Positions 1 through 6,760 of a stretch of 8,834 nucleotides of DNA are shown in pieces; position 1 is the first letter of the stretch; each line of letters starts with the position of its first letter. The stretch covers positions 1-8,834 of the forward strand of contig DKMV01000107.1 of the NCBI GenBank assembly GCA_002469605.1, written 5' to 3'. Position numbers and translations under genes: made by a program. The stretch is from Leclercia sp. UBA7405 (GTDB taxonomy: Bacteria > Pseudomonadota > Gammaproteobacteria > Enterobacterales > Enterobacteriaceae). The notes under the pieces are model-generated. The model was not told the DNA's origin and made no database searches. It worked only from the letters and a program-made list of their open reading frames with translations.

Positions 1-1
1 C

Positions 2-862
2 GCTCTTGCCGCTTATTTTATCTGGGGTATCGCGCCCGCCTACTTCAAGCTGATTTACTACGTTCCCGCCGATGAAATTCTGACCCACCGCGTTATCTGG
101 TCATTTTTCTTTATGGTGGCGCTGATGAGCGTCAGCCGCCAGTGGTCTGGGGTGAAAACCCTGCTAAAAACGCCGAAGAAGATTTTCCTGCTGGCGCTCT
201 CCGCGGTGCTGATTGGCGGCAACTGGCTGCTGTTTATCTGGTCGGTGAATAATCACCATATGCTGGAAGCGAGCCTCGGCTACTTTATCAACCCGCTGGT
301 GAATATCGTACTGGGGATGATCTTCCTCGGGGAGCGCTTCCGCCGCATGCAGTGGCTGGCGGTACTGCTGGCCTTCTGCGGCGTACTGGTGCAGCTCTGG
401 ACCTTTGGCTCGCTGCCGATTATCGCCCTCGGCCTGGCCTTCAGCTTCGCCTTCTACGGCCTGGTGCGTAAAAAAATCGCCGTCGAAGCCCAGACCGGGA
501 TGCTGTTCGAAACCCTGTGGCTGCTGCCGGTGGCCGCTATCTACCTGTTTGGCATCGCCGACAGCAGCACCAGCCATATGGTGCAAAACCCGATGTCGCT
601 GAACCTGTTGCTGATTGCTGCCGGCGTGGTCACCACCATTCCGCTGCTGTGCTTTACCGGCGCGGCCACGCGCCTGCGCCTCTCCACGCTGGGCTTCTTC
701 CAGTACATTGGCCCAACGCTGATGTTCCTGCTGGCTGTGCTCTTCTACGGCGAAGTGCCGGGGGCGGATAAGATGGTGACGTTTGGCTTTATCTGGGTGG
801 CGCTGGCAATTTTCGTTGCCGATGCGATCTATACCCAGCGCAGGACGCGCAAAGGGTTGTGA
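2..862 (+). CDS. rarD: RarD, EamA/DMT-family inner-membrane permease (5' end missing)
   Basis: The first in-frame codon in the window reads A-L-A-A-Y-F-I-W-G-I-A-P and continues to a TGA at 860-862, giving 286 visible residues. E. coli RarD has 296 residues, and from memory about 12 N-terminal residues lie before the window; the internal ATG at 113 is not the true start. The protein is strongly hydrophobic, with about ten membrane segments in two EamA-type halves. It includes the stretch G-Y-F-I-N-P-L-V-N-I near the end of the first half and G-F-F-Q-Y-I-G-P-T near the end of the second, typical of drug/metabolite transporters. RarD is called 'chloramphenicol-sensitive protein', but its substrate is not established. 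The C-terminus (R-R-T-R-K-G-L) seems about two residues longer than in E. coli. The gene converges on corA. Identity is secure; function is only family-level. Confidence 0.96.
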   Translation, partial: ALAAYFIWGIAPAYFKLIYYVPADEILTHRVIWSFFFMVALMSVSRQWSGVKTLLKTPKKIFLLALSAVLIGGNWLLFIWSVNNHHMLEASLGYFINPLVNIVLGMIFLGERFRRMQWLAVLLAFCGVLVQLWTFGSLPIIALGLAFSFAFYGLVRKKIAVEAQTGMLFETLWLLPVAAIYLFGIADSSTSHMVQNPMSLNLLLIAAGVVTTIPLLCFTGAATRLRLSTLGFFQYIGPTLMFLLAVLFYGEVPGADKMVTFGFIWVALAIFVADAIYTQRRTRKGL

Positions 863-865
863 TAT

Positions 866-886
866 CCCTCTCCCGGTGGGAGAGGG
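866..886. repeat. Palindromic hairpin between convergent rarD and corA (REP-like, probable bidirectional terminator)
   Basis: CCCTCTCCC (866-874) and GGGAGAGGG (878-886) form a perfect 9-bp stem around the loop GGT. It starts 3 bases after the rarD stop and ends 7 bases before the corA stop codon on the other strand. There is no T-tract on either side, so it is not a textbook intrinsic terminator. It looks like the short GC-rich palindromes scattered between genes in Klebsiella and Enterobacter genomes. Such elements often sit between convergent genes and can stabilise or end both transcripts. The hairpin is directly visible; the repeat family and termination role are inferred. Confidence 0.7.
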
Positions 887-893
887 CGTAGCA

Positions 894-1844
894 TTACAGC
901 CAGTTGCGGCGCTTAAAGTAGAGGTACGGCGCCAGCCCGGCGAGGATCATAAAGACAATGGCGCCGGGATAGCCAAAGCTCCACTTCAGCTCGGGCATAA
1001 ACTCAAAGTTCATCCCGTAGCTGGAGGCCACCAGGGTCGGCGGCAGGAAGACCACGGAGACCACCGAGAAGATCTTGATGATGCGGTTCTGCTCGATGTT
1101 GATAAAGCCCATCGCCGCCTGCATCAGGAAGTTCACCTTCTGGAACAGGGATTCGTTGTGCGGCAGCAGGGATTCGATATCGCGCAGGATCTCACGGGCC
1201 TGTTCCAGCTGGCCGCCCGGCAGGCGCGCTTTACGCACCAGGAAGTTCAGGGCGCGCTGGGTATCCATCAGACACAGACGCACTTTCCAGCCGATATCTT
1301 CCAGCTCTGCCAGGGTAGAGAGCGCTTCGTCGTACTCATCCCCCTGATGCCCTTCCATAATCACCCGGCTCAGCTTTTCCAGATCGCTGTAGATGTTCTC
1401 GATCTCATCCGCCAGCTGTTCAATTTTGGTTTCAAACAGGTCGAGCAGCAGCTCGTAAGCGTTGCCGTCCACCATCGCCTGGCTACGGGCGCGCATACGG
1501 TACAGGCGGAACGCCGGCAGTTCACGTTCGCGCAGGGTAAACAGGCGGCCATCGCGGATGGTAAAAGCGACGGTGGAGTTGCCCGCGTGATCTTCCGCAT
1601 CTTCAAAAAAGAAGAAGGAGTGAATGTGCAGGCCGTCTTCGTCTTCAAAGAAACGGGCGGATGCTTCGATGTCTTCCAGCTCCGGGCGGGTCGCCAGGCT
1701 CTGTCCAAGCTCTGACTGAACGCGTAAACGCTCTTCGTCATCCGGTTCGACCAGATCCACCCATACGGCATCAATGAGGGGTTGTGACTCCTCGGCTTCT
1801 AGCCGGGTGAGTCGGTTTTTTTCCAGTTGAAATGCGCTCAGCAT
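894..1844 (-). CDS. corA: Magnesium/cobalt transport protein CorA
   Basis: CorA is the housekeeping channel for Mg2+ uptake in the inner membrane; it also carries Co2+ and Ni2+ and works as a homopentamer. The protein has 316 residues, the same as E. coli CorA. A large acidic and helical cytoplasmic domain (about residues 1-250) is followed by two C-terminal membrane helices. The first ends at the signature Y-G-M-N (residues 276-279), the selectivity loop F-E-F-M-P-E follows, and the basic tail is K-R-R-N-W-L. An upstream in-frame ATG at 1892 would add 16 residues (starting M-C-P-P-N-C) that are not part of the family. The ATG at 1844 has GGGAG 8 bases upstream and begins M-L-S-A-F-Q-L-E like E. 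coli, so I chose it. A long leader with its own promoter and a short ORF precedes the gene, suggesting control after transcription starts. Confidence 0.98.
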   Translation of the reverse strand: MLSAFQLEKNRLTRLEAEESQPLIDAVWVDLVEPDDEERLRVQSELGQSLATRPELEDIEASARFFEDEDGLHIHSFFFFEDAEDHAGNSTVAFTIRDGRLFTLRERELPAFRLYRMRARSQAMVDGNAYELLLDLFETKIEQLADEIENIYSDLEKLSRVIMEGHQGDEYDEALSTLAELEDIGWKVRLCLMDTQRALNFLVRKARLPGGQLEQAREILRDIESLLPHNESLFQKVNFLMQAAMGFINIEQNRIIKIFSVVSVVFLPPTLVASSYGMNFEFMPELKWSFGYPGAIVFMILAGLAPYLYFKRRNWL

Positions 1845-1996
1845 GACCGGGACTCCCAATGCAAAAAATATCGGACAGTTCGGTGGGCACACAGAAACAA
1901 ATTGGGTTTCAGACCATTAAACAGCCTGACTCAGCGCGACGGGAATATTTGTCGCTGACAACCACTAAGGCCATCAGCGTGAGGAGATAGCCTTAG
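1845..1996 (-). promoter_or_regulatory. corA mRNA leader with alternative stems and C-rich, Rho-type stretch
   Basis: Read on the minus strand, this segment runs from the corL stop codon to the corA start. Stem 1 pairs CTAAGGC (1996-1990, covering the corL TAA) with GCCTTAG (1971-1965). Stem 2 pairs TCAGCGAC (1958-1951) with GTCGCGCTGA (1940-1931), with a two-base bulge. A competing stem pairs CGCTGA (1979-1974), in the loop of stem 1, with TCAGCG (1958-1953), which would disrupt stem 2 and is incompatible with stem 1. The next ~60 bases (1920-1861) contain pyrimidine-rich, C-over-G patches that could serve Rho. CCCAAT (1906-1901) can pair with ATTGGG (1860-1855), covering the corA ribosome site. 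Work in Salmonella (Kriner and Groisman) showed that corL translation governs Rho termination in the corA leader. Assigning the same role here is inference. Confidence 0.6.
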
Positions 1997-2049
1997 GAGT
2001 TGTTCCTGGATGACAGGGAATTGAGCCAGTATGTACTGGGTGTGTCCAA
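1993..2049 (-). CDS. corL: CorL-like leader peptide upstream of corA (18 codons, TTG start)
   Basis: On the minus strand AAGAGGA (2064-2058) is a strong ribosome site, and 8 bases later a TTG opens an 18-codon frame ending in TAA at 1995-1993. The deduced peptide is M-D-T-P-S-T-Y-W-L-N-S-L-S-S-R-N-N-S. No ATG or GTG lies in this frame downstream of the predicted transcription start, so TTG is the only start supported by the ribosome site. The peptide has no signal or membrane segment. Its position between the promoter and corA, with its stop codon inside a leader stem, is what is expected of corL, the short leader ORF described in Salmonella whose translation controls Rho access to the corA leader. 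The act of translation, rather than the peptide, is probably what matters. I assign the name by position and do not remember the reference peptide sequence. Confidence 0.6.
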   Translation of the reverse strand: MDTPSTYWLNSLSSRNNS

Positions 2050-2081
2050 GGCGAATGTCCTCTTAGCGTAATCGTGCGCGC

Positions 2082-2111
2082 ATGTTACGCCAGCAGCAAC
2101 TGCGGCGTCAA
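2082..2111 (-). promoter_or_regulatory. Predicted sigma-70 promoter for corL-corA
   Basis: On the minus strand TTGACG (2111-2106, five of six matches to the -35 consensus) is followed after 18 bases by TAACAT (2087-2082, four of six matches to -10). Transcription would start near 2075, about 26 bases before the corL TTG and about 230 bases before corA. No other candidate of this quality was seen between the uvrD stop and corL. There is also no convincing terminator after uvrD (only the weak AAAATA/TATTTT dyad near 2175-2190), so read-through from uvrD into corA is possible. Confidence 0.6.
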
Positions 2112-2198
2112 CACGCAACGGGACGCTGATGAGCAATAAATCACCCTCAACATATAAGGCTAGCAGATAATTACAAAATAATGATATTTTTCTGAAAG

Positions 2199-4361
2199 TT
2201 ACACCGTTTCCAGCTTCGCGTAAGCGGCTACCAGCCATTTAATTCCCTGCCCCTGGAACGCCACCTGCAGGCGACTGTGCTCGCCGCTGCCCTCCAGATT
2301 CACGATGGTGCCCTCGCCGAATTTCGCATGGCGAACGCGCTGCCCCAGCTTATACCCGGTATCGGTCTCGGAGATTGGCGTGCCCATCCGCTGATGGCTC
2401 ACCGGGCGGCTGATACTGGCGCGCAGACGCACCTCTTCCACGCACTGCTCCGGCAGCTCGCCGATAAAGCGCGACGGACGGTGGTAGACCTCTTTGCCAT
2501 ACAGGCGGCGGGTTTCCGCATAGGTGAGCGTCAGCTTTTGCATCGCGCGGGTGACGCCCACGTAGGCCAGACGGCGCTCCTCTTCCAGGCGGCCGCCTTC
2601 ATCGAGGGACATCTGGCTCGGGAACATCCCCTCTTCCATGCCGACGATAAACACCTGCGGGAACTCCAGCCCTTTCGCGGAGTGCAGGGTCATCAGCTGA
2701 ACCGCGTCCTGCCAGGTATCCGCCTGCCCTTCGCCCGCTTCCAGCGCGGCGTGGGAGAGGAATGCCTGCAGCGGCATTAGATCTTCGTCTTCTTCGTTGT
2801 AGCTGAACTGGCGCGTTGCCGTCACCAGTTCCTCTAAGTTCTCGATACGGGTCTGGCCCTTCTCGCCCTTCTCCTGCTCATACATCAGGCGCAGGCCGGA
2901 GTCTTTAATCACCCGGTCGGTCTGCACGTGCAGCGGCATGTCGGCCGTCTCCTGCGCCAGGGCGTCGATAAGCTCGAGGAAGCGCTGGAGCGCGCTGGCG
3001 GCGCGACCGGCCAGGGCTTTCTCCTGCAACAGCTCGCGGCAGGCCTGCCAGAGAGTGAGCTGCCGCTCGCGTGAAGCCTGGCGCACCACGTCCAGGGTGC
3101 GATCGCCAATGCCGCGCGTCGGGGTATTCACCACGCGCTCAAAGGCCGCGTCGTCGTTGCGGTTAGCAATCAGACGCAGGTAGGAGAGCGCATCTTTGAT
3201 CTCCTGGCGTTCGAAGAAGCGCATACCGCCGTAGATACGGTACGGCATACCGACCTGCAGTAACGCCTCTTCCAGCACGCGTGACTGGGCGTTGCTGCGA
3301 TAAAGAATGGCGCAGTGCTCAAGCGCGCCGCCGTTCTCCTGCCAGGTCTTAATGCGGTTAACCACAAAGCGGGCTTCGTCGAGCTCGTTGAACGCGCAGT
3401 AGAGGGAGATGGGCTCGCCGTCCACGCCTTCGGTCCACAGCTTTTTGCCCAGTCGCCCGTTGTTGTTTTCGATCAGGGCGTTAGCGGCGCTGAGGATGTT
3501 GCTGGTGGAGCGGTAGTTCTGCTCCAGACGGATGGTCTGCGCACCGGGGAAGTCGTTGAGGAAGCGCTGGATGTTCTCCACCTGCGCCCCGCGCCAGCCG
3601 TAGATCGACTGGTCATCGTCGCCCACGATCATCACCTTGCCGGTATCGCCCGCCAGCAGGCGGATCCATGCGTACTGAATGTTGTTGGTATCCTGGAATT
3701 CGTCCACCAGGATATTGGTGAAGCGCTCGCGGTAGTGCTGCAGGATGTGCGGCTTGTTAAGCCACAGCTCGTGGGCACGCAGCAGCAGCTCGGCAAAGTC
3801 CACCAGCCCGGCGCGGTCGCAGGCTTCCTGATAGGCCTGATAGACCTTTTGCCAGGTCTGCTCGACCGGATTGCCGAAGCTCTGAATATGGTGAGGGCGG
3901 ATCCCCTCGTCTTTCTGGCCGTTGATGTACCACATGGCCTGGCGCGGCGGCCACTGCTTCTCGTCGAGGTTCATGGCCTTGATCAGGCGCTTCAGCAGGC
4001 GCAGCTGATCTTCGCTGTCGAGGATCTGGAAATCCTGCGGCAGGTTAGCGTCCAGATGGTGCGCGCGCAGCAGGCGGTGCGCCAGCCCGTGGAAGGTGCC
4101 GACCCACATGCCGCCCTGGCTGGAGCCCATCAGCTGGGCGATACGGTGGCGCATCTCCGCCGCCGCTTTGTTGGTAAAGGTCACCGCCATAATGGAGTAC
4201 GGCGAGCAGTTTTCGACGCTCTGCAGCCAGGCGATACGGTGCACCAGAACGCGGGTCTTACCACTGCCTGCCCCTGCCAGAATCAGCAAGTTAGTGCGCG
4301 AAGCGGCAACCGCATCCCGCTGTTTATCATTAAGGCTATCGAGAAGGTAAGAAACGTCCAT
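2199..4361 (-). CDS. uvrD: DNA helicase II (UvrD, SF1 3'-5' helicase)
   Basis: UvrD unwinds DNA 3' to 5' using ATP. It releases the UvrC-incised oligonucleotide in nucleotide excision repair, works with MutL in mismatch repair, and strips RecA and stalled RNA polymerase. The product has 720 residues, equal to E. coli. Visible motifs in order: Walker A G-A-G-S-G-K-T with K35; motif II D-E-F-Q-D near residue 220; G-D-D-D-Q-S-I-Y-G-W-R-G near 248; E-Q-N-Y-R-S-T near 280; L-H-S-A-K-G-L-E-F near 565; and R-R-L-A-Y-V-G-V-T-R-A near 600. The C-terminal ~50 residues (G-Y-K-L-G-Q-R-V-R-H to the end) form the Tudor-like domain used for partner contacts. A GTG two codons upstream (4367) could add M-P, but the ATG at 4361 matches the family start M-D-V-S-Y-L-L. 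It follows yigB and has its own LexA-associated promoter. Catalytic motifs appear intact. Confidence 0.99.
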   Translation of the reverse strand: MDVSYLLDSLNDKQRDAVAASRTNLLILAGAGSGKTRVLVHRIAWLQSVENCSPYSIMAVTFTNKAAAEMRHRIAQLMGSSQGGMWVGTFHGLAHRLLRAHHLDANLPQDFQILDSEDQLRLLKRLIKAMNLDEKQWPPRQAMWYINGQKDEGIRPHHIQSFGNPVEQTWQKVYQAYQEACDRAGLVDFAELLLRAHELWLNKPHILQHYRERFTNILVDEFQDTNNIQYAWIRLLAGDTGKVMIVGDDDQSIYGWRGAQVENIQRFLNDFPGAQTIRLEQNYRSTSNILSAANALIENNNGRLGKKLWTEGVDGEPISLYCAFNELDEARFVVNRIKTWQENGGALEHCAILYRSNAQSRVLEEALLQVGMPYRIYGGMRFFERQEIKDALSYLRLIANRNDDAAFERVVNTPTRGIGDRTLDVVRQASRERQLTLWQACRELLQEKALAGRAASALQRFLELIDALAQETADMPLHVQTDRVIKDSGLRLMYEQEKGEKGQTRIENLEELVTATRQFSYNEEDEDLMPLQAFLSHAALEAGEGQADTWQDAVQLMTLHSAKGLEFPQVFIVGMEEGMFPSQMSLDEGGRLEEERRLAYVGVTRAMQKLTLTYAETRRLYGKEVYHRPSRFIGELPEQCVEEVRLRASISRPVSHQRMGTPISETDTGYKLGQRVRHAKFGEGTIVNLEGSGEHSRLQVAFQGQGIKWLVAAYAKLETV

Positions 4362-4381
4362 TGGCACCGCCAGAAGTCATC

Positions 4382-4407
4382 TGTCCGGTGGCGAATGCGA
4401 CCGGACA
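4382..4407 (-). promoter_or_regulatory. uvrD leader hairpin (attenuator-like, no U-tract)
   Basis: TGTCCGGT (4382-4389) and ACCGGACA (4400-4407) form a perfect 8-bp stem with a 10-base loop, placed between the LexA-like box and the uvrD start. From memory, the E. coli uvrD leader has a GC-rich hairpin followed by a U-run at this position, reported as an attenuator. Here the minus-strand sequence after the stem is GATGACTTCTGG, with no U-run. The structure is therefore either a degenerate attenuator, an RNA-stability stem, or a REP-like palindrome. The stem is visible; the role is unknown. Confidence 0.5.
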
Positions 4408-4427
4408 TACTGTTAATTTATACAATA
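4408..4427 (-). promoter_or_regulatory. LexA (SOS) box of uvrD, slightly degenerate
   Basis: On the plus strand TACTGTTAATTTATACAATA matches the LexA consensus (TACTGT followed by alternating AT, then ACAGTA) at 16 of 20 positions. The left half CTGT is perfect. The right half reads ACAA where the consensus has ACAG, so one of the six conserved core bases is changed. It begins about 10 bases downstream of the predicted -10, over the expected transcription start, exactly where the uvrD LexA site lies in E. coli. Placement strongly supports the call; binding strength is likely reduced by the core substitution. Confidence 0.72.
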
Positions 4428-4436
4428 CTGCTGGTG

Positions 4437-4464
4437 ATTATATCAGCGTCGTGAGGGATGCCAA
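4437..4464 (-). promoter_or_regulatory. uvrD promoter (sigma-70)
   Basis: On the minus strand TTGGCA (4464-4459) and a perfect TATAAT (4442-4437) are separated by 16 bases. The E. coli uvrD promoter, as I recall it, uses the same two hexamers and spacing. The -10 hexamer contains the yigB stop codon (TAA at 4440-4438), so the promoter lies inside the 3' end of yigB. Transcription would start near 4430, at the edge of the LexA-like box, giving a leader of about 70 bases. Confidence 0.85.
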
Positions 4465-5154
4465 CCGCGAAATTTCCACGTGTGGCAGCAGGCGGCTGTC
4501 GAAGGTTTGCATCAGGTCGGCGTTTTCGGGCTTGATCCAGCAGGCCTGCATCCCGCAACGGATGGCACCGGCCACGTCGGTGGTCAGGTCATCGCCCACG
4601 TGCAGAATGTCGCCCAAAGGCACGCCCAGCTTCTCGGCTGCCAGGTGGTACATGTCGTTAAAGGGCTTGGAGCGCCCGTGCGGCCCGGCGCGCAGCACAA
4701 ACTGGAAGTAGTCGCCGAGGCCAAACAGCTCCGGCTGGGCGTTGCCGTTGGTGATGGCCACCAGCGGCCACTTTGCCGCCAGTTTCGCCAGCGTATCGTG
4801 GGTGGCCTGCGGCACGTCGATGCGGCTGCGCCAGGTGGCGAAATTCTCCATTGCCGCCCGGGCGCCGGCGGCGGCCTCGGCGGCGCTCAGGCCAGCGTTC
4901 AGCATCGCCAGCTCAACGGCGCGACGGCGCCATTCGGTGACGTCGTGATAAATATCCGGCTCGCTGTCCCGCAGCGCCTGGCGCAGGCGGTGAAACTCTT
5001 TGTTTTCCAGCGTTTTTAATGCGGGATGGTAGTTCTGCACGAAGCTCAGCGCCTCCTGCTCGGTACGCAGGATCACCGGTCGGTTGTCGTAGAGCGTGTC
5101 GTCAAGGTCAAAGGTCAGGGCAGAGATCTGGCCCAGTGGGCGGTAAAAACGCAT
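4438..5154 (-). CDS. yigB: HAD-family phosphatase YigB (FMN / riboflavin-pathway phosphatase)
   Basis: YigB is a cytoplasmic haloacid-dehalogenase-type phosphatase. In E. coli it dephosphorylates 5-amino-6-(5-phosphoribitylamino)uracil, an intermediate of riboflavin synthesis, and also FMN. The 238-residue length equals E. coli. HAD motif I is D-L-D-D-T with D16 (nucleophile) and D18. Motif II is T135 in A-I-T-N-G-N. Motif III lysine is K163 in R-S-K-P-F. Motif IV is V-G-D-D-L-T-T-D (residues 186-193). A helical cap lies between motifs I and II (about residues 25-110). Its ATG overlaps the xerC stop by one base (TAATG), so it is probably translated by re-initiation after xerC. Its 3' end carries the uvrD promoter. 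All catalytic residues are present. The family is certain; the exact physiological substrate rests on E. coli work. Confidence 0.97.
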   Translation of the reverse strand: MRFYRPLGQISALTFDLDDTLYDNRPVILRTEQEALSFVQNYHPALKTLENKEFHRLRQALRDSEPDIYHDVTEWRRRAVELAMLNAGLSAAEAAAGARAAMENFATWRSRIDVPQATHDTLAKLAAKWPLVAITNGNAQPELFGLGDYFQFVLRAGPHGRSKPFNDMYHLAAEKLGVPLGDILHVGDDLTTDVAGAIRCGMQACWIKPENADLMQTFDSRLLPHVEISRLASLTTLI

Positions 5155-6056
5155 TATTTCCCCCGTTTGGCGCGTGGATGCGCCGCGTCGTACACCGAGG
5201 CGAGGTGTTGAAAGTCGAGATGAGTATAAATTTGCGTGGTGGTGAGGTTGGCGTGCCCCAGCAGCTCCTGCACGCCGCGCAGATCGCCGCTGGACTCAAG
5301 CATATGGGTGGCAAACGAGTGGCGCAGCTTGTGGGGATGGACGTGGCTGTTCAGCCCCTGCTTGATGCCCCACTCGGCGAAACGCTTTTGCACATTGCGC
5401 GCCGAGATGCGTTTCCCGAGCTTCGAGAGAAACAGCGCGTTCTCCTCGCTGCCAAACAGGCCGCGCAGATCCAGCCAGTGTTCGATCCAGGCCACCGCGT
5501 TGCGGCCAATCGGCAGGCGGCGCTCTTTGCTCCCCTTACCCATCACCCACACTTCGCCGGTGTCGAGATCCAGATGTTTGAGATCCAGGTTCACCAGCTC
5601 CGATAAACGCAGGCCGGCGCCGTACATCACCTCCAGCATCGCCCTGTCGCGTACCGCCAGCGGATCGTTGAGATCGATATCCAGCAGGCGGTTCACGTCA
5701 TCAACATCGATATTTTTCGGCAGATGGCGCGGCGCTTTTGGCGCCGAAACGCCTTTCGCCGGGTTAGCCGGCAGCTCGCCCTGGCTTACCATCCAGTCGA
5801 AGAAACTACGCAACGCCGAGAGGCGCAGCGCCAGGCTGGCGGGGCCAAGCCCTTTACGGCGGCTACGCACGGCAAAACCGCGCACGGTTGCGGCATCGCA
5901 CTGCTGCCAGCTTTGCAGGCCGCTCTCATGGGCGATCTGCATGATGGCATCCAGCTGTCGCTGATAATTGAGCAGCGTAATGGGGCTAAGCTGACGTTCA
6001 ACGCTCAGATAGCGTAAAAAACGGGTGACGGCGGGGGCAAGCGGGGTGGCGGTCAT
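5154..6056 (-). CDS. xerC: Tyrosine site-specific recombinase XerC
   Basis: XerC acts with XerD at the chromosomal dif site, under FtsK control, to resolve chromosome dimers, and also resolves some plasmid multimers. The product has 300 residues against 298 in E. coli. An N-terminal SAM-like core-binding domain (about residues 5-100) is followed by the catalytic domain (about 110-295). The tyrosine-recombinase set is complete: R150, K174, H242, R245, H268 and nucleophile Y277. The two-residue offset comes from the extreme N-terminus ([13 protein letters not shown] versus M-T-D-L-H-T-D-V-E-R-F in E. coli), which is the divergent part. The ATG overlaps the yigA stop as ATGA, implying coupled translation. 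Gene context (dapF-yigA-xerC) is that of chromosomal xerC, not an integron or phage integrase. Confidence 0.99.
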   Translation of the reverse strand: MTATPLAPAVTRFLRYLSVERQLSPITLLNYQRQLDAIMQIAHESGLQSWQQCDAATVRGFAVRSRRKGLGPASLALRLSALRSFFDWMVSQGELPANPAKGVSAPKAPRHLPKNIDVDDVNRLLDIDLNDPLAVRDRAMLEVMYGAGLRLSELVNLDLKHLDLDTGEVWVMGKGSKERRLPIGRNAVAWIEHWLDLRGLFGSEENALFLSKLGKRISARNVQKRFAEWGIKQGLNSHVHPHKLRHSFATHMLESSGDLRGVQELLGHANLTTTQIYTHLDFQHLASVYDAAHPRAKRGK

Positions 6057-6760
6057 AGGCGCTCAACCCAGCGCTCCAGCAGTTCGGGCAGCATTAAAGC
6101 AATCTCCTGCAAAAGCCGAGTGCCCTGCCCCTGCTGGTAATGCTGCGCGTCGCGGCTGCTGAAGATAATCACGCCGAGGTCGCCCTCGCGTCCCATCAGC
6201 GACATGGCGACCGAACCTATGGCTTTCGCCTCGGGCAATACCACCAGCAACTCCGGGCCATTGAGCGGCCCCAGATAGTGATGCGCTTGCCCCAGGCGTT
6301 GAATACGCAGCGGCTCAAAAGCCTGACGATTCAGAGCCAGATGGGTAAACCTGGAGGGTGCGCCGATGCGCCAGCGGTCGGGAAAGAGCCGGATGGTGGC
6401 GCCTGCCAGCCCCAGCTCCCGCGCCCAGCGGTGGAAGCGCATGAGAAACTCCTCCAGGCTGCCGGCAGAAGCCAGCCGGGATTGCAGATGCAGCAGCTGG
6501 TAAAACAGGCCTTCGTTAGTGCTGGCCTGCTCCATCAGCAGGGAGATGTTCTCTTCAAGATGGTGGATGTGGTTACGCGCCCGCGCCATGTGCCATTCGA
6601 CCAGCGACACGGTTTCGCGTACCGGATGCGGCACGCGCATCTGTTCGACGACGCGTGCATTGCGGATAAAAAATGCAGGATGGCGCAGCAGATAATCAAC
6701 GACCGCGCTATCGTCCAGCTCGGTCAGGGTTTCCTGCAGTTCTTCCCCTGGTTGCTTCAT
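6053..6760 (-). CDS. yigA: DUF484 family protein YigA (function unknown)
   Basis: The 235-residue product starts [17 protein letters not shown] like E. coli YigA and has the same length. The DUF484 family consists of a helical N-terminal part and a GAF-like fold. The N-terminal half here includes [11 protein letters not shown] and a helix suited to coiled-coil formation (about residues 55-95). The C-terminal half has [13 protein letters not shown] and the family-like [14 protein letters not shown]. There is no signal peptide or membrane segment, so it should be cytoplasmic. It overlaps dapF (ATGA) upstream and xerC (ATGA) downstream; this dapF-yigA-xerC order is conserved across gammaproteobacteria. 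No activity has been established to my knowledge; the GAF-like fold suggests ligand sensing, but this is inference. Confidence 0.95.
   Translation of the reverse strand: MKQPGEELQETLTELDDSAVVDYLLRHPAFFIRNARVVEQMRVPHPVRETVSLVEWHMARARNHIHHLEENISLLMEQASTNEGLFYQLLHLQSRLASAGSLEEFLMRFHRWARELGLAGATIRLFPDRWRIGAPSRFTHLALNRQAFEPLRIQRLGQAHHYLGPLNGPELLVVLPEAKAIGSVAMSLMGREGDLGVIIFSSRDAQHYQQGQGTRLLQEIALMLPELLERWVERL

Noticed and set aside
783..1715. 310-residue open frame on the plus strand across corA
   Set aside because: It is the antisense shadow of corA in GC-rich DNA. It has no plausible start site and its composition (many H, Q and V) is that of a frame opposite a real gene.
1845..1892. Upstream ATG that would extend CorA by 16 residues
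   Set aside because: The extension is foreign to the family, has no ribosome site, and lies in the regulatory leader; the ATG at 1844 has GGGAG at good spacing.
1993..2238. 81-residue open frame ending at the corL stop
   Set aside because: Its first part overlaps the 3' end of uvrD and lies upstream of the predicted corA promoter. Only the last 18 codons have a ribosome site and a plausible transcript.
3315..4454. 379-residue open frame on the plus strand across uvrD and its promoter
   Set aside because: It lies opposite the conserved helicase and runs through the uvrD promoter, LexA box and hairpin. There is no recognisable domain and no ribosome site.
5019..5964. Plus-strand open frames of 195 and 242 residues opposite xerC
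   Set aside because: Both are opposite an intact, fully conserved recombinase, and their arginine/serine- or alanine-rich composition is typical of shadow frames.
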